From the NCBI GenBank assembly GCA_945907735.1, contig CAMDTL010000002.1, positions 1-64,000 on the forward strand: a DNA stretch of 64,000 nucleotides, read 5' to 3'. A program made the position numbers and the translations under genes. How positions within the stretch are numbered: position 1 is the first letter of the stretch; the number at the start of each line of letters is the position of its first letter. The notes below the pieces were generated by a model. It searched no databases, was not told the origin of the DNA, and saw only the letters and a program-made list of their open reading frames with translations. This stretch comes from Methylotenera oryzisoli. Its GTDB lineage: Bacteria; Pseudomonadota; Gammaproteobacteria; Burkholderiales; Methylophilaceae. This document shows, piece by piece, positions 1-9,136 of this stretch.

Positions 1-663
1 TACAATATCGAAAAAGAAATTGAACGTGCTTTGTCGCGTAAGGTAGAGTTAATTTCTGGCGGCTATTTGATTTTCGACCAAACTGAGGCTTTAACCACCG
101 TGGACGTGAATACGGGCAGTTTTGTTGGCGGTAAAAATTTATCTGACACCATTTTTAAAACTAACGTAGAAGCGGCGCAGTGCATTGCGCGACAATTGCG
201 ACTTAGAAATTTGGGCGGCATTATCATCATCGATTTTATCGATATGGATGAAGATGTGCAGCGCGAAACCGTGTTAGCAGAGCTGAAAAAGGCGGTGGAT
301 GTTGACCGTGCACGCACTGGCATTAACGGCTTTACGTCATTAGGTTTGGTGGAAATGACGCGTAAACGCACGCGCGAAAGCCTTGCGCACTTGCTGTGTG
401 AGCCCTGTGGAGTGTGTAATGGACGCGGTGAACATAAAACCGCGCAGACGATTTGCTACGAGATTATGCGGGAGCTATTGCGTGAATCGAAACAATTTAA
501 TGCCAAAGAATTCAAAGTCATTGCATCAACTGGCGTGATTGATTTACTGCTGGATGAAGAATCGCAAAGTTTGGCGAATTTATCTGACTTTATCAACAAG
601 CGCGTGACATTGCAGGCGGATAGCCAGTATGCTCGCGAGACGTTTGACATCGTTTGGATTTAG
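1..663 (+). CDS. rng: Ribonuclease G, C-terminal part (5' end outside window)
   Basis: The reading frame is open from base 1, so the gene is cut by the window edge and about 220 C-terminal residues are seen. RNase G is the endoribonuclease of the RNase E/G family that matures the 5' end of 16S rRNA and degrades mRNA. Visible hallmarks are the DNase I-like subdomain (FDQTEALTTVDVNTG, with the catalytic aspartate in VDVN, and later IIIDFIDM) and the zinc-link motif CEPCGVCNGRG. The protein ends soon after the small domain, as in RNase G, without the long disordered tail of RNase E. It converges on fdx with a 36-bp gap that holds no clear terminator. Confidence 0.93.
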   Translation, partial: YNIEKEIERALSRKVELISGGYLIFDQTEALTTVDVNTGSFVGGKNLSDTIFKTNVEAAQCIARQLRLRNLGGIIIIDFIDMDEDVQRETVLAELKKAVDVDRARTGINGFTSLGLVEMTRKRTRESLAHLLCEPCGVCNGRGEHKTAQTICYEIMRELLRESKQFNAKEFKVIASTGVIDLLLDEESQSLANLSDFINKRVTLQADSQYARETFDIVWI

Positions 664-699
664 GCGGGTGCAGTAGCCTCAGTCACATTTAAAAACGGA

Positions 700-1041
700 T
701 TAACGATGACCTTCTTTGGCCATGTTAATGCTGTATTTGGGAATCTCAATCACTAAATCGGTGGTGCCTACAATGGCTTGGCAAGATAAGCGTGATTGTG
801 GCTCTAGCCCCCACGCTTTATCTAGTAAATCGTCTTCTTTTTCTTCTGATGGGTTTAGCGTTTTAAAACCTTCACGAATAATCACATGGCAGGTGGTGCA
901 AGCGCAGGCTTGATCGCAAGCGTGGTCGATATCAATTTCATTATCTAACAACGTTTGGCAAATCGATTCGCCCGTGTTGGCTTCAATCGCTGCACCATCG
1001 GGACACAGCTCTACGTGTGGCAATACAATAATTTGTGGCAT
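700..1041 (-). CDS. fdx: ISC-type [2Fe-2S] ferredoxin
   Basis: The 113-residue adrenodoxin-type ferredoxin supplies electrons to Fe-S cluster assembly. Cys42, Cys48, Cys51 and Cys87 sit exactly where the cluster ligands of E. coli Fdx are, and Cys46 is an extra cysteine as in that family. It is the last gene of the leftward isc operon, 11 bp after hscA. No iscX gene follows it; the next gene is the convergent rng. Confidence 0.95.
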   Translation of the reverse strand: MPQIIVLPHVELCPDGAAIEANTGESICQTLLDNEIDIDHACDQACACTTCHVIIREGFKTLNPSEEKEDDLLDKAWGLEPQSRLSCQAIVGTTDLVIEIPKYSINMAKEGHR

Positions 1042-1052
1042 AAGTTTATTCT

Positions 1053-2942
1053 TTATATCTCGAGTGAATCTAAATTTTTACCTGCCAGTGCGCGGCTCAC
1101 GCCAGCATCCATACGCCTTGCAGCAAAGTCTTCGGTGGCAGCATTTAATACTTCAGTGGCTTTAATAATAGCATCGGAAGTAGTGTCGACAGCACCCGCA
1201 TGGCCATTGGTTTGGATTATTGCGGCCTCCAGAGCATCTATTTTGGCTTTAATTTGTTGCTTTTCATGCTTATTTAACAAGTCTCCATCTTTCTCTAGCG
1301 CATTTTTAATCGCTTCCAGCAAACTTTCCGCATCTACTTTTGCTTCTGCTAAAGCACGCGCTTGTTTGTCGGCATCCGCAGAGCTAAAGCCGCTTGTTAG
1401 CATGGCTAAAATTTGCTCTTCATTTAATCCGTAACTTGGTTTTACCACAATATTCGCTTCAACATTGCTGGCAATTTCACGCGCTGAAACGCTCAGCAAA
1501 CCATCCGCATCTACAGTAAATGTCACGCGAATGCGCGCCGCGCCCGCCACCATGGGTGGAATGCCACGCAATTCAAACTGGGCGAGTGAGCGGCAATCAC
1601 TCACTAGCTCACGTTCTCCTTGTAGCACATGAATGCTCATGGCGGTTTGGCCATCTTTAAAGGTGGTGAACTCCTGCGCGCGCGCAATCGGTAAAGTAGC
1701 GTTGCGTGGAATAATTTTTTCGACCAAGCCGCCCATGGTTTCCAAGCCCAGTGACAAGGGGATCACATCCAGTAGCAATAAATCGGCACCACTTTTGTTA
1801 CCTGCCAAGGTGTTGGCTTGAATGGCGGCACCTAAAGCCACGATTTTATCGGGATCTAAATTGGTTAGCGGCGATTGCTTAAAAAAATCAGCGACCGCTA
1901 GACGTATTTGTGGCATGCGCGTTGCGCCACCCACCAGTACGATGCCTTTAATGTCTTCAATATTTAAGTTGGCATCCCGTAACGCTTTTTTGGTCGGGTT
2001 GAGGGTTTTAGCCACTAAAGTTTGCGTCAGCGCATTAAATTGTTTGGTACTTAAATTGACATCAATGACTTCGCCCGTACTTAACATGCTGGTGATTTGT
2101 GCATTGGTGTGGTCAGTCAACCATTCCTTGGCTTCGCGCGCCTTGGTCAGTAACAGGCGTGTATCCTGTGCATTCACTGGGTTGCATTTACTTTGCTCAA
2201 GTATCCAGCAGAAGATACGGCGATCAAAATCGTCACCCCCCAAAGCGCTATCGCCATTGGTGGCGAGTACTGCAAATACGCCTTTTGATAGTTTCAAAAT
2301 ACTAATGTCAAAAGTCCCGCCGCCTAAATCGTAAATGACATAAGTGCCTTCGGCCGCATTGTTCAAGCCATAAGCCACCGCAGCGGCGGTGGGCTCATTT
2401 AATAAGCGCAATACGTTTAAACCTGCTAGGCGCGCAGCATCTTTAGTGGCTTGACGTTGCGCGTCATCAAAGTAAGCCGGCACGGTAATCACTGCACCTA
2501 CCAATTCGCCACCTAGTGATTTTTCTGCACGACTTTTGAGCACTTTTAAAATTTCAGCTGAGATTTCAACTGGACTTTTAATGCCACCACGGGTTTCGAT
2601 TTGCAGCATTTCGCTCGTATCGATAAAGTGATAGGGTTGTTGTGAAACGTCTATATCTTTTAGGCCGCGACCCATAAAACGTTTGGCAGAGATGATGGTG
2701 TTCGCTGGGTCTTGGCTTTGTGCGGCTTGTGCACTATAACCCACGTCGATATTACCATCTGGCAGGTAACGCACGACGCTAGGTAACAGTGCGTGACCGT
2801 CATCATCTACTAAAATGCTGCTTAAACCGCTACGCACGGTGGCGACAAGTGAGTTAGTGGTACCTAAATCAATGCCCACCGCTAATTTGTGTTGATGTGG
2901 TGCGGCCGATTGACCAGGTTCGGATATTTGTAGCAGTGCCAT
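1053..2942 (-). CDS. hscA: Fe-S assembly chaperone HscA (Hsp70 family)
   Basis: This 629-residue Hsp70 binds the LPPVK motif of IscU and, driven by ATP and HscB, helps release the cluster to target proteins. The N-terminal nucleotide-binding domain shows the phosphate-1 motif GIDLGTTNS (about residue 24), the adenosine-region LLNEPTAAA and the phosphate-2 motif DLGGGTFD; the substrate-binding domain follows from about residue 400. The length is close to E. coli HscA (616). It lies 17 bp downstream of hscB in the isc operon. DnaK is an unlikely alternative given the operon position and the absence of its usual acidic C-terminal tail. Confidence 0.96.
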   Translation of the reverse strand: MALLQISEPGQSAAPHQHKLAVGIDLGTTNSLVATVRSGLSSILVDDDGHALLPSVVRYLPDGNIDVGYSAQAAQSQDPANTIISAKRFMGRGLKDIDVSQQPYHFIDTSEMLQIETRGGIKSPVEISAEILKVLKSRAEKSLGGELVGAVITVPAYFDDAQRQATKDAARLAGLNVLRLLNEPTAAAVAYGLNNAAEGTYVIYDLGGGTFDISILKLSKGVFAVLATNGDSALGGDDFDRRIFCWILEQSKCNPVNAQDTRLLLTKAREAKEWLTDHTNAQITSMLSTGEVIDVNLSTKQFNALTQTLVAKTLNPTKKALRDANLNIEDIKGIVLVGGATRMPQIRLAVADFFKQSPLTNLDPDKIVALGAAIQANTLAGNKSGADLLLLDVIPLSLGLETMGGLVEKIIPRNATLPIARAQEFTTFKDGQTAMSIHVLQGERELVSDCRSLAQFELRGIPPMVAGAARIRVTFTVDADGLLSVSAREIASNVEANIVVKPSYGLNEEQILAMLTSGFSSADADKQARALAEAKVDAESLLEAIKNALEKDGDLLNKHEKQQIKAKIDALEAAIIQTNGHAGAVDTTSDAIIKATEVLNAATEDFAARRMDAGVSRALAGKNLDSLEI

Positions 2943-2959
2943 CTATTGAGCTTTTTTAA

Positions 2960-3469
2960 TTAGTCTAGTTTTTCAATTGATTTAACAATATCTGCACGCA
3001 CTTTATCCATAAAAATCAGCTTGCGCGTGCTGGTGGTGGCTTCACTTAAATGATGATGTTGAAATTGGCTTTTTAAGCTTTCTTGTAAATTTTTGCCAGC
3101 ACCGCCAATTTCGTCCAGCAGACTTTCTAGCGTTGATACATCGCGCGCGTTTTCGGCATCTTCAATCGCTTCACGCCACTCCATTTGCTGCATTAAAAAA
3201 TCGGCTGGCATTTGGTTATTTTTTTCATCTATTGCTGCAACACCTTGCAAGCTCAATAGATATGCGGCACGCAGGCCAGGTGATTTAAGTGTTTGGTAGG
3301 CTTCGTTTGCCATGGTTGCAGTTTGCATAGAAGCTAATTTTTCTGCAGATGAAGCAGTGACAAAGCGGTCTGGATGCGACTCAGATTGTATTTTGCGGTA
3401 ATTGCTTTCTAAAGTTGCTACATCCAGACCAAACGTTGGGGGTAGTTTAAATAGCTCGAAATAATTCAT
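2960..3469 (-). CDS. hscB: Fe-S assembly J-domain co-chaperone HscB
   Basis: HscB stimulates the HscA ATPase and delivers IscU to it. I start it at the methionine of MNYFELFKLPPTF, which is the conserved family N-terminus, giving 169 residues; an upstream in-frame extension of 15 residues would run into the end of iscA and is not conserved-looking. The J domain fills residues 1 to about 75 with the HPD tripeptide (ESHPDRF), and the three-helix IscU-binding domain follows. It sits between iscA (14 bp gap) and hscA. Confidence 0.94.
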   Translation of the reverse strand: MNYFELFKLPPTFGLDVATLESNYRKIQSESHPDRFVTASSAEKLASMQTATMANEAYQTLKSPGLRAAYLLSLQGVAAIDEKNNQMPADFLMQQMEWREAIEDAENARDVSTLESLLDEIGGAGKNLQESLKSQFQHHHLSEATTSTRKLIFMDKVRADIVKSIEKLD

Positions 3470-3483
3470 CGTGTGCAAATAAA

Positions 3484-3807
3484 TTAAACAGTGAAACTTT
3501 CTCCACAGCCACACTCATCTTTCACATTCGGGTTATTGAACTTAAAGCCTTCGTTCAAACCTTCCTTGGTGAAATCGAGTTCTGTGCCATCTATGTAGGC
3601 CAGGCTTTTTGGGTCAACAATTACTTTTACGCCGTGGCTTTCAAACGCCATGTCTTCTGGGTTTAAATCATCCACAAACTCAAGCGTGTAAGCCATGCCA
3701 GAGCAGCCTGTGGTTTTAACGCCCAAGCGCAACCCAATGCCTTTGCCTCTATGGCTAAGGAATTTTTCCACACGATTTGCCGCAGTTTCAGTCAAGGTGA
3801 TAGCCAT
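3484..3807 (-). CDS. iscA: A-type Fe-S carrier IscA
   Basis: This 107-residue A-type carrier holds Fe or an Fe-S cluster and passes it to apo-proteins, notably [4Fe-4S] enzymes. The three invariant cysteines are present: Cys35 in TTGCSGMA, and Cys99 and Cys101 in ECGCGESF near the C terminus. It starts 3 bp after the iscU stop in the isc operon, which supports IscA rather than ErpA or SufA. Confidence 0.95.
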   Translation of the reverse strand: MAITLTETAANRVEKFLSHRGKGIGLRLGVKTTGCSGMAYTLEFVDDLNPEDMAFESHGVKVIVDPKSLAYIDGTELDFTKEGLNEGFKFNNPNVKDECGCGESFTV

Positions 3808-3810
3808 GCT

Positions 3811-4206
3811 TTAAATGGTTGCCTTGGCAGATTGCTTCGCTTTAATATCCGCTACCGCCGCTTTAATTGCATCTTCCGCCAATACTGAACAATGAATTTT
3901 TACCGGTGGCAGAGCCAATTCCTCGGCAATTGCTGTGTTCTTAATTGCGTAGGCTTCTTCAATTGTTCTGCCTTTCAGCCATTCGGTGACCAATGAGCTA
4001 GAGGCAATCGCTGAGCCGCAGCCGTAAGTTTTGAACTTAGCATCTTCAATAATGCCGTTCTCATTGACCTTAATCATCAGCTTCATCACGTCGCCACAAG
4101 CTGGTGCGCCTACCATGCCAGTGCCCACGGTTGGGTCGTTTTTATCTAATGAGCCGACGTTTCTCGGGTTTTCGTAGTGATCTAAAACTTTATCGCTATA
4201 AGCCAT
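3811..4206 (-). CDS. iscU: Fe-S cluster scaffold IscU
   Basis: IscU is the scaffold on which [2Fe-2S] clusters are built from sulfur supplied by IscS. All functional residues are seen: Cys37 and Asp39 (ACGD), Cys63 (YGCGSA), His105 and Cys106 (KIHC), and the HscA recognition motif LPPVK at 99-103. The 131-residue length is typical. It follows iscS after 41 bp, a gap containing the ribosome site GGAG-like AGGAG just before the start. Confidence 0.97.
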   Translation of the reverse strand: MAYSDKVLDHYENPRNVGSLDKNDPTVGTGMVGAPACGDVMKLMIKVNENGIIEDAKFKTYGCGSAIASSSLVTEWLKGRTIEEAYAIKNTAIAEELALPPVKIHCSVLAEDAIKAAVADIKAKQSAKATI

Positions 4207-4247
4207 GGTATTTCTCCTTTACCTAGTTCAATAACCAGTCATGTAAT

Positions 4248-5477
4248 CTAATGGGCTGCCCACTGTACTTTACTAATATCAATTCCATCTTTGAACATCT
4301 CCCAAAGTGGAGATAGCTCTCTTAATTTCTCAATTTTGTCTTTTAGCAATCGAATCGTGTAATCCACATCGGCTTCGGTAGTAAATCGGCCGATAGAAAA
4401 ACGAATCGAGCTGTGCGCAAGCTCATCACTGCGGCCAAGTGCGCGCAGCACATAGCTTGGCTCTAAGCTGGCAGATGTACAGGCAGAACCGCTAGAAACT
4501 GCTATACCTTTGATCGCCATGATGAGCGATTCACCTTCTACATAATTAAAACTAATGTTTAAGTTATGCGGGATGCGATGTGCTAAATCACCATTCACAT
4601 AAGTTTCTTCAATGTCCTGCAAGCCAGCAAGTAATCGGTCTCTGAGCATGCGGATGCGCTCATTTTCACTGGCCATTTCTTCGCGTGCGATGCGAAATGC
4701 CTCGCCCATGCCCACGATTTGATGCGTCGCCAATGTGCCGCTACGCATGCCGCGCTCGTGGCCACCACCATGCATTTGTGCTTCTATTCTAATTCTAGGT
4801 TTACGGCACACATACAGTGCACCAACGCCTTTTGGACCATAGGTTTTATGCGCGCTAAAACTCATCAAATCTACTGCTAGGCTGGCTAGATCAATCTTCA
4901 CCTTGCCCGTGGCCTGTGCAGCATCCACATGAAAAATCACGCCAGCTTCACGGCAGATATCGCCGATGGCTTCAATATCCTGAATCACGCCGATTTCATT
5001 ATTTACCAGCATGACCGAAGCCAATACCGTATCTGGCTGAATGGCTGCTTTGAATTTAACCAAATCTACCAAGCCATCTGGTTCTGGCTCTAAATAGGTG
5101 GCGGTAAAGCCTTGGCGTTCAAGTTCGCGCACAGGGTCAATTACCGCTTTGTGTTCGGTGGCGATGGTAATAATGTGTTTGCCTTTTGTACTCGCGTAAA
5201 AATTAGCCGCACCCTTAATCGCTAGGTTGTTCGATTCTGTCGCACCTGATGTCCACACAATTTCGCGTGGGTCTGCATTCACCAGTTTGGCGACTTCTTC
5301 ACGTGCGTTTTCAACCGCCTTCTCTGCTGTCCAGCCGTAGGGGTGGCTACGGGACGCAGGATTGCCGTAATGTTCCGTCAGATACGGAATCATTTTTTCG
5401 GCTACTCTAATATCCACAGGCGTGGTAGCGGAGTAATCTAAGTAAATTGGTGGTCTTTCCATATTCGTACTATCCAT
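4248..5477 (-). CDS. iscS: Cysteine desulfurase IscS
   Basis: This PLP enzyme converts cysteine to alanine and an enzyme persulfide that feeds IscU and tRNA thiolation. Lys211 in [10 protein letters not shown] binds PLP and Cys333 in [13 protein letters not shown] carries the persulfide; the LEPS-containing mobile loop and the C-terminal IscU-docking region ending in KVQWAAH-like sequence are typical of IscS. The start used gives 409 residues; the Met at residue 6 is an equally good start. It lies 18 bp after a second, shorter desulfurase gene, so the operon carries two copies of this activity. Confidence 0.96.
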   Translation of the reverse strand: MDSTNMERPPIYLDYSATTPVDIRVAEKMIPYLTEHYGNPASRSHPYGWTAEKAVENAREEVAKLVNADPREIVWTSGATESNNLAIKGAANFYASTKGKHIITIATEHKAVIDPVRELERQGFTATYLEPEPDGLVDLVKFKAAIQPDTVLASVMLVNNEIGVIQDIEAIGDICREAGVIFHVDAAQATGKVKIDLASLAVDLMSFSAHKTYGPKGVGALYVCRKPRIRIEAQMHGGGHERGMRSGTLATHQIVGMGEAFRIAREEMASENERIRMLRDRLLAGLQDIEETYVNGDLAHRIPHNLNISFNYVEGESLIMAIKGIAVSSGSACTSASLEPSYVLRALGRSDELAHSSIRFSIGRFTTEADVDYTIRLLKDKIEKLRELSPLWEMFKDGIDISKVQWAAH

Positions 5478-5495
5478 ATTGCTACTATTTACTTT

Positions 5496-6641
5496 CTAGG
5501 CAGCTATTGCCGTTAAATTGCTTAATCTGGTTAATTCTTGTTTAAGGGTCAATAAAAAATGCTCAACTTCTTCAATGGTGTTGCTTAGCCCAAAACTTAC
5601 TCTGACCGCTCCGCGGGCTAAATATTCAGGCACGCCCATTGCAAGTAGCACATGGCTGGGCTCGGTGCTGTCAGATGAGCAGGCCGAGCCGCTAGCAACA
5701 GCAAAGCCCGCCTTATCTAGTGCGGTAACCAATGTTTCACCTTCAATATTATTAAAGGCAAAAAAGCTGGTGTTTGCCACACGCAAGCCGTTATACCCAA
5801 AAACCACTGCTTTTAATTTAGCAAGCCCCACTTCTAGATGGTGGCGCAAATTAGCCGTGTGCGCATCGAAGGCGCTGAGGTTTTTAACAGCTAACTCACA
5901 AGCCGCACCAAAACCGACAATGGCAGACACATTTTCAGTGCCACTACGCAAGCCTTTTTCTTGCCCGCCGCCATAAAGCAACGGTTGAATATCAATACGT
6001 TTATCTAACACCAAAGCGCCAGCACCCAGTGGGCCGCCAATTTTATGGCTAGAAACCGTCATGGCATGGACGCCCAGTGCAAAAAAATCGACGGGAATCT
6101 TACCCAGCGCTTGCACCGCATCGGTGTGCACATAAGCTTTGTGTTGCCTTGCTATTGCAGCCGCAGCTGCGATGTCTTGAATCGCACCTGTTTCATTATT
6201 CACCAGCATTGCAGATATTAAGTGAGTGGGGGTTTGTAGCAGTTTTTGCAAGTGTGCCATGTCGATATTACAATCCCCATTCACCTGAATGCTGCTTGCT
6301 TGCCAACCATGTGCTTGCATTGTTAAAGCGGGGCGTGAGACACAGGGATGTTCGATGGCGCTGGTGAGTATCTGCGCAGGCGCTAAATTATTACAAATGC
6401 CGCGCACTGCAAAATTATTAGCTTCTGTGCCGCTAGCAGTAAACACGATTTGATTGGCATATGCACCCACCGCATTGGCCACTTGTTCACGTGCATGTTC
6501 CACAGCAGCGCGCGCCGTGCGACCATAAACATGGCGACTTGTGGCATTGCCATGCTGTTTCACCATAAATGGCAACATCGCTTCCAGAACCTCAGTTTTG
6601 AGCGCAGTGGTGCTGTTATGGTCAAAGTACGCGGTAGTCAT
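5496..6641 (-). CDS. Second cysteine desulfurase, NifS/IscS-like
   Basis: A 381-residue class V aminotransferase-fold desulfurase inserted between iscR and iscS. The PLP lysine (VSSHKIGGPLG) and persulfide cysteine (SGSACSSDSTEPS) are both kept, so it should be active. The start is the ATG of [12 protein letters not shown], whose A is the last base of the iscR stop (TAATG), implying translational coupling; an in-frame extension of 12 residues would overlap iscR and has no support. It clearly differs from IscS in sequence and lacks the long IscS C-terminus. Its specific sulfur acceptor is unknown; NifS-like housekeeping, tRNA thiolation or stress-time Fe-S assembly are possible. Confidence 0.9.
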   Translation of the reverse strand: MTTAYFDHNSTTALKTEVLEAMLPFMVKQHGNATSRHVYGRTARAAVEHAREQVANAVGAYANQIVFTASGTEANNFAVRGICNNLAPAQILTSAIEHPCVSRPALTMQAHGWQASSIQVNGDCNIDMAHLQKLLQTPTHLISAMLVNNETGAIQDIAAAAAIARQHKAYVHTDAVQALGKIPVDFFALGVHAMTVSSHKIGGPLGAGALVLDKRIDIQPLLYGGGQEKGLRSGTENVSAIVGFGAACELAVKNLSAFDAHTANLRHHLEVGLAKLKAVVFGYNGLRVANTSFFAFNNIEGETLVTALDKAGFAVASGSACSSDSTEPSHVLLAMGVPEYLARGAVRVSFGLSNTIEEVEHFLLTLKQELTRLSNLTAIAA

Positions 6642-7129
6642 TAGGCGGTCGCCTCCGCAGATGAGGGCGTCGCGCATGCTCTGCGCGGCGTAAATACCAA
6701 TTGACTGGTGTTGCTAGCATCGTTTTGGCGTTTATTTTCAACCATATCTGCCAGCGTCACCCCCGATAGATAATCTAAAATTTTAGTGTTAAGCGATGCC
6801 CATAAATCATGCGTCATGCAACGACCTTCGTCGTGGCAGTTCTCTTGCCCGCCGCACTGGGTAGCATCAATTAACTCATCCACCGCGGTGATAATGTGAG
6901 AAACAGAAATTTCGTGGTGCGCCTTGGCTACACGGTAACCACCGCCTGGGCCACGTACACTCGTCACCAAACCTTGACGACGTAAACGGCTAAATAATTG
7001 CTCTAGATATGAAAGCGAAATGGCTTGGCGTTCACTAATGCCAGCAAGCGTGACAGGTTTATCGGCCTCGTTTAAAGCGAGGTCTAGCATTGCGGTCACA
7101 GCAAAACGGCCTTTGGTGGTTAGTCTCAT
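6641..7129 (-). CDS. iscR: Fe-S-responsive Rrf2-family regulator IscR
   Basis: IscR is a [2Fe-2S] transcription factor that represses the isc operon when the cluster is present. The winged helix fills residues 1-70, and the ligands Cys92, Cys98, Cys104 and His107 are at exactly the E. coli positions. The 162-residue protein ends with a low-complexity tail. There is no Shine-Dalgarno sequence before the ATG, and a good -10 box ends only 9 bases upstream, so the mRNA may be leaderless. Its stop overlaps the start of the next gene by one base. cysE ends 93 bp upstream in the same direction. Confidence 0.96.
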   Translation of the reverse strand: MRLTTKGRFAVTAMLDLALNEADKPVTLAGISERQAISLSYLEQLFSRLRRQGLVTSVRGPGGGYRVAKAHHEISVSHIITAVDELIDATQCGGQENCHDEGRCMTHDLWASLNTKILDYLSGVTLADMVENKRQNDASNTSQLVFTPRRACATPSSAEATA

Positions 7130-7138
7130 AAGGGGTGC

Positions 7139-7171
7139 ATTCTATAATAACCTACTAATTTAGTCAATTAC
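7139..7171 (-). promoter_or_regulatory. iscR promoter with IscR type-1-like box
   Basis: On the minus strand TAATTGACTAAATTAGTAGG (7170-7151) matches the known type-1 IscR consensus core GACT-RWWWY-AGT. The -35 TTGACT (7167-7162) lies inside the box and a -10 TAGAAT (7144-7139) follows with a 17-bp spacer. Binding of cluster-loaded IscR would block polymerase, the classical autorepression. The predicted start point falls within about 3 bases of the iscR ATG. Confidence 0.75.
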
Positions 7172-7222
7172 TAGCCAAGCTTGGTTCAAGTTATTTTTTA
7201 GTTTTTGTGCGAGATTTGGATG

Positions 7223-7939
7223 CTATTTTTTTGCGCCAAAAGCGGTGGCAACTTGATCGTCACTTTCCGCCAATTGTGCCAATTGCGTTTTCAGTGTTTG
7301 TAAATCTACATCTTGATTGGAGACATGCTCCAGCAAGCCCTGTAAGGCTTTGGCTAGCGGATCCTCGTCATCGCTACCCACCGCATAAGCGCTAAATTTG
7401 GCAATTTGTGCGGCGGCTTTGGCTTTTTCTTCTTCCAAAATACGAGCAGGAATGCCCACCGCAGTGGCGTTTTCGGGTACGTCTTTTACCACCACTGCAT
7501 TTGAGCCAATTTTTGCATTTTTACCAATGGTAATCGGCCCCAGCACTTTTGCCCCCGCGCCAATCACCACGCCTTGTTCTAACGTTGGGTGGCGTTTGCC
7601 TTTGTTCCAAGATGTTCCACCTAAAGTAACACCATGATACAGCGTGCAATCGTCGCCAATCACTGCGGTTTCGCCAATCACCACGCCCATGCCATGGTCG
7701 ATAAACACGCGGTGACCAATAGTCGCACCAGGGTGAATTTCGATGCCAGTAAAAAAGCGCCCAATGTGCGATAAAAATCGTCCAAGCCAATAGAGTCTGG
7801 CTTTCCACAGCCAATGCGAAAAGCGATGCATAATGAGCGCATGCACGCCAGGATAAGTGGTGAGAATTTCGAAATGCGTACGCGCCGCGGGGTCGCGGTC
7901 GAAAACGACAGAAATATCTTCTTTTAAATGATCGAACAT
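7223..7939 (-). CDS. cysE: Serine O-acetyltransferase CysE
   Basis: CysE makes O-acetylserine, the committed step to cysteine. The 238-residue protein has a helical N-terminal part and a left-handed beta-helix of hexapeptide repeats ([16 protein letters not shown]... region) with the catalytic His in IDHGMG and the conserved [14 protein letters not shown] loop. It is encoded just upstream of iscR in the same direction, so cysteine supply and Fe-S assembly are physically linked. No Shine-Dalgarno is evident before the ATG. The C-terminal about 60 residues after the helix are longer than in the E. coli-type minimal core and of unclear role. Confidence 0.94.
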   Translation of the reverse strand: MFDHLKEDISVVFDRDPAARTHFEILTTYPGVHALIMHRFSHWLWKARLYWLGRFLSHIGRFFTGIEIHPGATIGHRVFIDHGMGVVIGETAVIGDDCTLYHGVTLGGTSWNKGKRHPTLEQGVVIGAGAKVLGPITIGKNAKIGSNAVVVKDVPENATAVGIPARILEEEKAKAAAQIAKFSAYAVGSDDEDPLAKALQGLLEHVSNQDVDLQTLKTQLAQLAESDDQVATAFGAKK

Positions 7940-7987
7940 GAGTATAATTTTAAGTAAATAAAAGCGTTATTATGCCACAAAAATTAA

Positions 7988-8011
7988 TAGTTGACTAATT
8001 TAGTAGGATTA
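7988..8011 (-). promoter_or_regulatory. IscR type-1-like box upstream of cysE
   Basis: TTGACTAATTTAGTAGG (plus strand, 7991-8007) is nearly identical to the iscR box 840 bp away: both fit TARTTGACTAAWTTAGTAGG. It lies about 50 bp upstream of the cysE ATG, in the inverse orientation relative to the gene compared with the iscR copy; the core is quasi-palindromic. A -10-like CATAAT lies downstream toward cysE. IscR control of cysE is an inference from the motif. Confidence 0.65.
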
Positions 8012-8117
8012 ATTTATTTGATGGTAGTTGCGTTAGAAAATGCCTAAATATATGCCATATAGGCCAATATCCATGCGGTTTTAGCACACTATCTAGCCTC
8101 CTGCGGGGCAGTTTAAT

Positions 8118-8882
8118 TTAATATTTCGTGTGTTTTCTTGGCTCAAGTGTGAGTGTCAACACACCACGCAGCAAGTTTACTTCTTCTTTCTCTAATCGTG
8201 CGCGGCTGTACAAACGGCGCATGCGCTCAAACAATTTTTTTGGCGCATTTGGGTTGAGGTAACCGATGTGCAGTAGCGTTGCCTCCAAGTGCGCGTAAAA
8301 GCGTTCCAGTTCGTCATTTGTGGCAAGCACCTCGCCAGCAGACTCGCCAATATTTCCTTGCAGGCTTGCACTGGAATGTTTTAGTCCAATGGCATCCATT
8401 CTCAGCTCGTAACACATTAATTGCACCGCCATGGCCAAATTGAGCGACGAATATTCTGGATTTGCAGGAATCATTGCCAGCAGTTGGCAACAATCCAGCT
8501 CGGCATTGGTTAAACCGCTCATTTCGGTGCCAAATACAAAAGCTACAGGCTGCCTGGTCGCGTATCTATTGGCTTGCAGGGCAGCTTCTCGCACGTTGAC
8601 GGTTTCGTGTGATAAATAACGTTTGCGTGCACTCATGCCAATTGCAAACGCGCAGCCCACCAGCGCATCCGACAAAGTTTGCGTCACAATCGCGTTGTCT
8701 AAGATGTCATCTGCGCCAGCCGCCATGGCAGTGGCTTGCGCATTGGGAAATTTATCGGGATTCACCAAGTATAAATGTTGAAACCCCATGGTTTTCATGG
8801 CGCGTGCAGTCGAGCCGATGTTGCCTGGATGCGAAGTTGCACAAAGTACAATGCGAATATTGTTAAAAATGGTTTGCGACAA
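8118..8882 (-). CDS. trmJ: tRNA (cytidine/uridine-2'-O-)-methyltransferase TrmJ
   Basis: A SpoU-type SPOUT methyltransferase expected to methylate the 2'-O of nucleotide 32 in tRNAs. Motif 1 is seen in CATSHPGNIGSTARAMKTMG, motif 2 around FGTEMSGLTNAEL, and motif 3 in IPANPEYSSLNLAMAVQ; a helical extension follows as in TrmJ. The start is uncertain: conserved sequence begins at FNNIRIVL, and TTG at 8882 gives 254 residues, close to E. coli TrmJ. A longer in-frame form from 9002 would cover the suhB leader and looks non-conserved. It is divergent from suhB, as in enterobacteria. Confidence 0.88.
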   Translation of the reverse strand: MSQTIFNNIRIVLCATSHPGNIGSTARAMKTMGFQHLYLVNPDKFPNAQATAMAAGADDILDNAIVTQTLSDALVGCAFAIGMSARKRYLSHETVNVREAALQANRYATRQPVAFVFGTEMSGLTNAELDCCQLLAMIPANPEYSSLNLAMAVQLMCYELRMDAIGLKHSSASLQGNIGESAGEVLATNDELERFYAHLEATLLHIGYLNPNAPKKLFERMRRLYSRARLEKEEVNLLRGVLTLTLEPRKHTKY

Positions 8883-8934
8883 TTTGGGGAAGCGCCTATT
8901 AATGCTAAAATAGCATTTTAACAGCTCTTTAACA
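8874..8934 (+). promoter_or_regulatory. suhB promoter and boxA-like antitermination element
   Basis: A candidate promoter TTGCGA (8874-8879), 17-bp spacer, TATTAA (8897-8902) points to suhB. About 15 bases after the predicted start point is AGCTCTTTAACA (8923-8934), 11 of 12 bases identical to the rrn boxA TGCTCTTTAACA. The element lies some 200 bases upstream of the suhB ATG. BoxA binds NusB/NusE, and SuhB is a partner of that complex; a boxA in the suhB leader with autorepression is known from enterobacteria. Confidence 0.6.
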
Positions 8935-9136
8935 TTGTTTTGTTTTCCATCACACATATGGCCATGAGTCAGTGAGTGCGATGGATAAAGCGCAAGGCGC
9001 AAAATATAACAATACTGATGATTAGTACGCTTAATATTTTTATTACTGGGTACAGCGCAGTGTTTTTGTGTTTTGCAACACCGCGATTTGCCATCGCAAT
9101 TATTGAATCATAGACTTTTAGTAAAGACCATAAAAA

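Noticed and set aside
1822-2334. Long open frame on the plus strand opposite hscA (also similar ones opposite iscS, nuoG and patD)
   Set aside because: They are antisense shadows of strongly conserved genes, with no ribosome site and no recognisable protein features.
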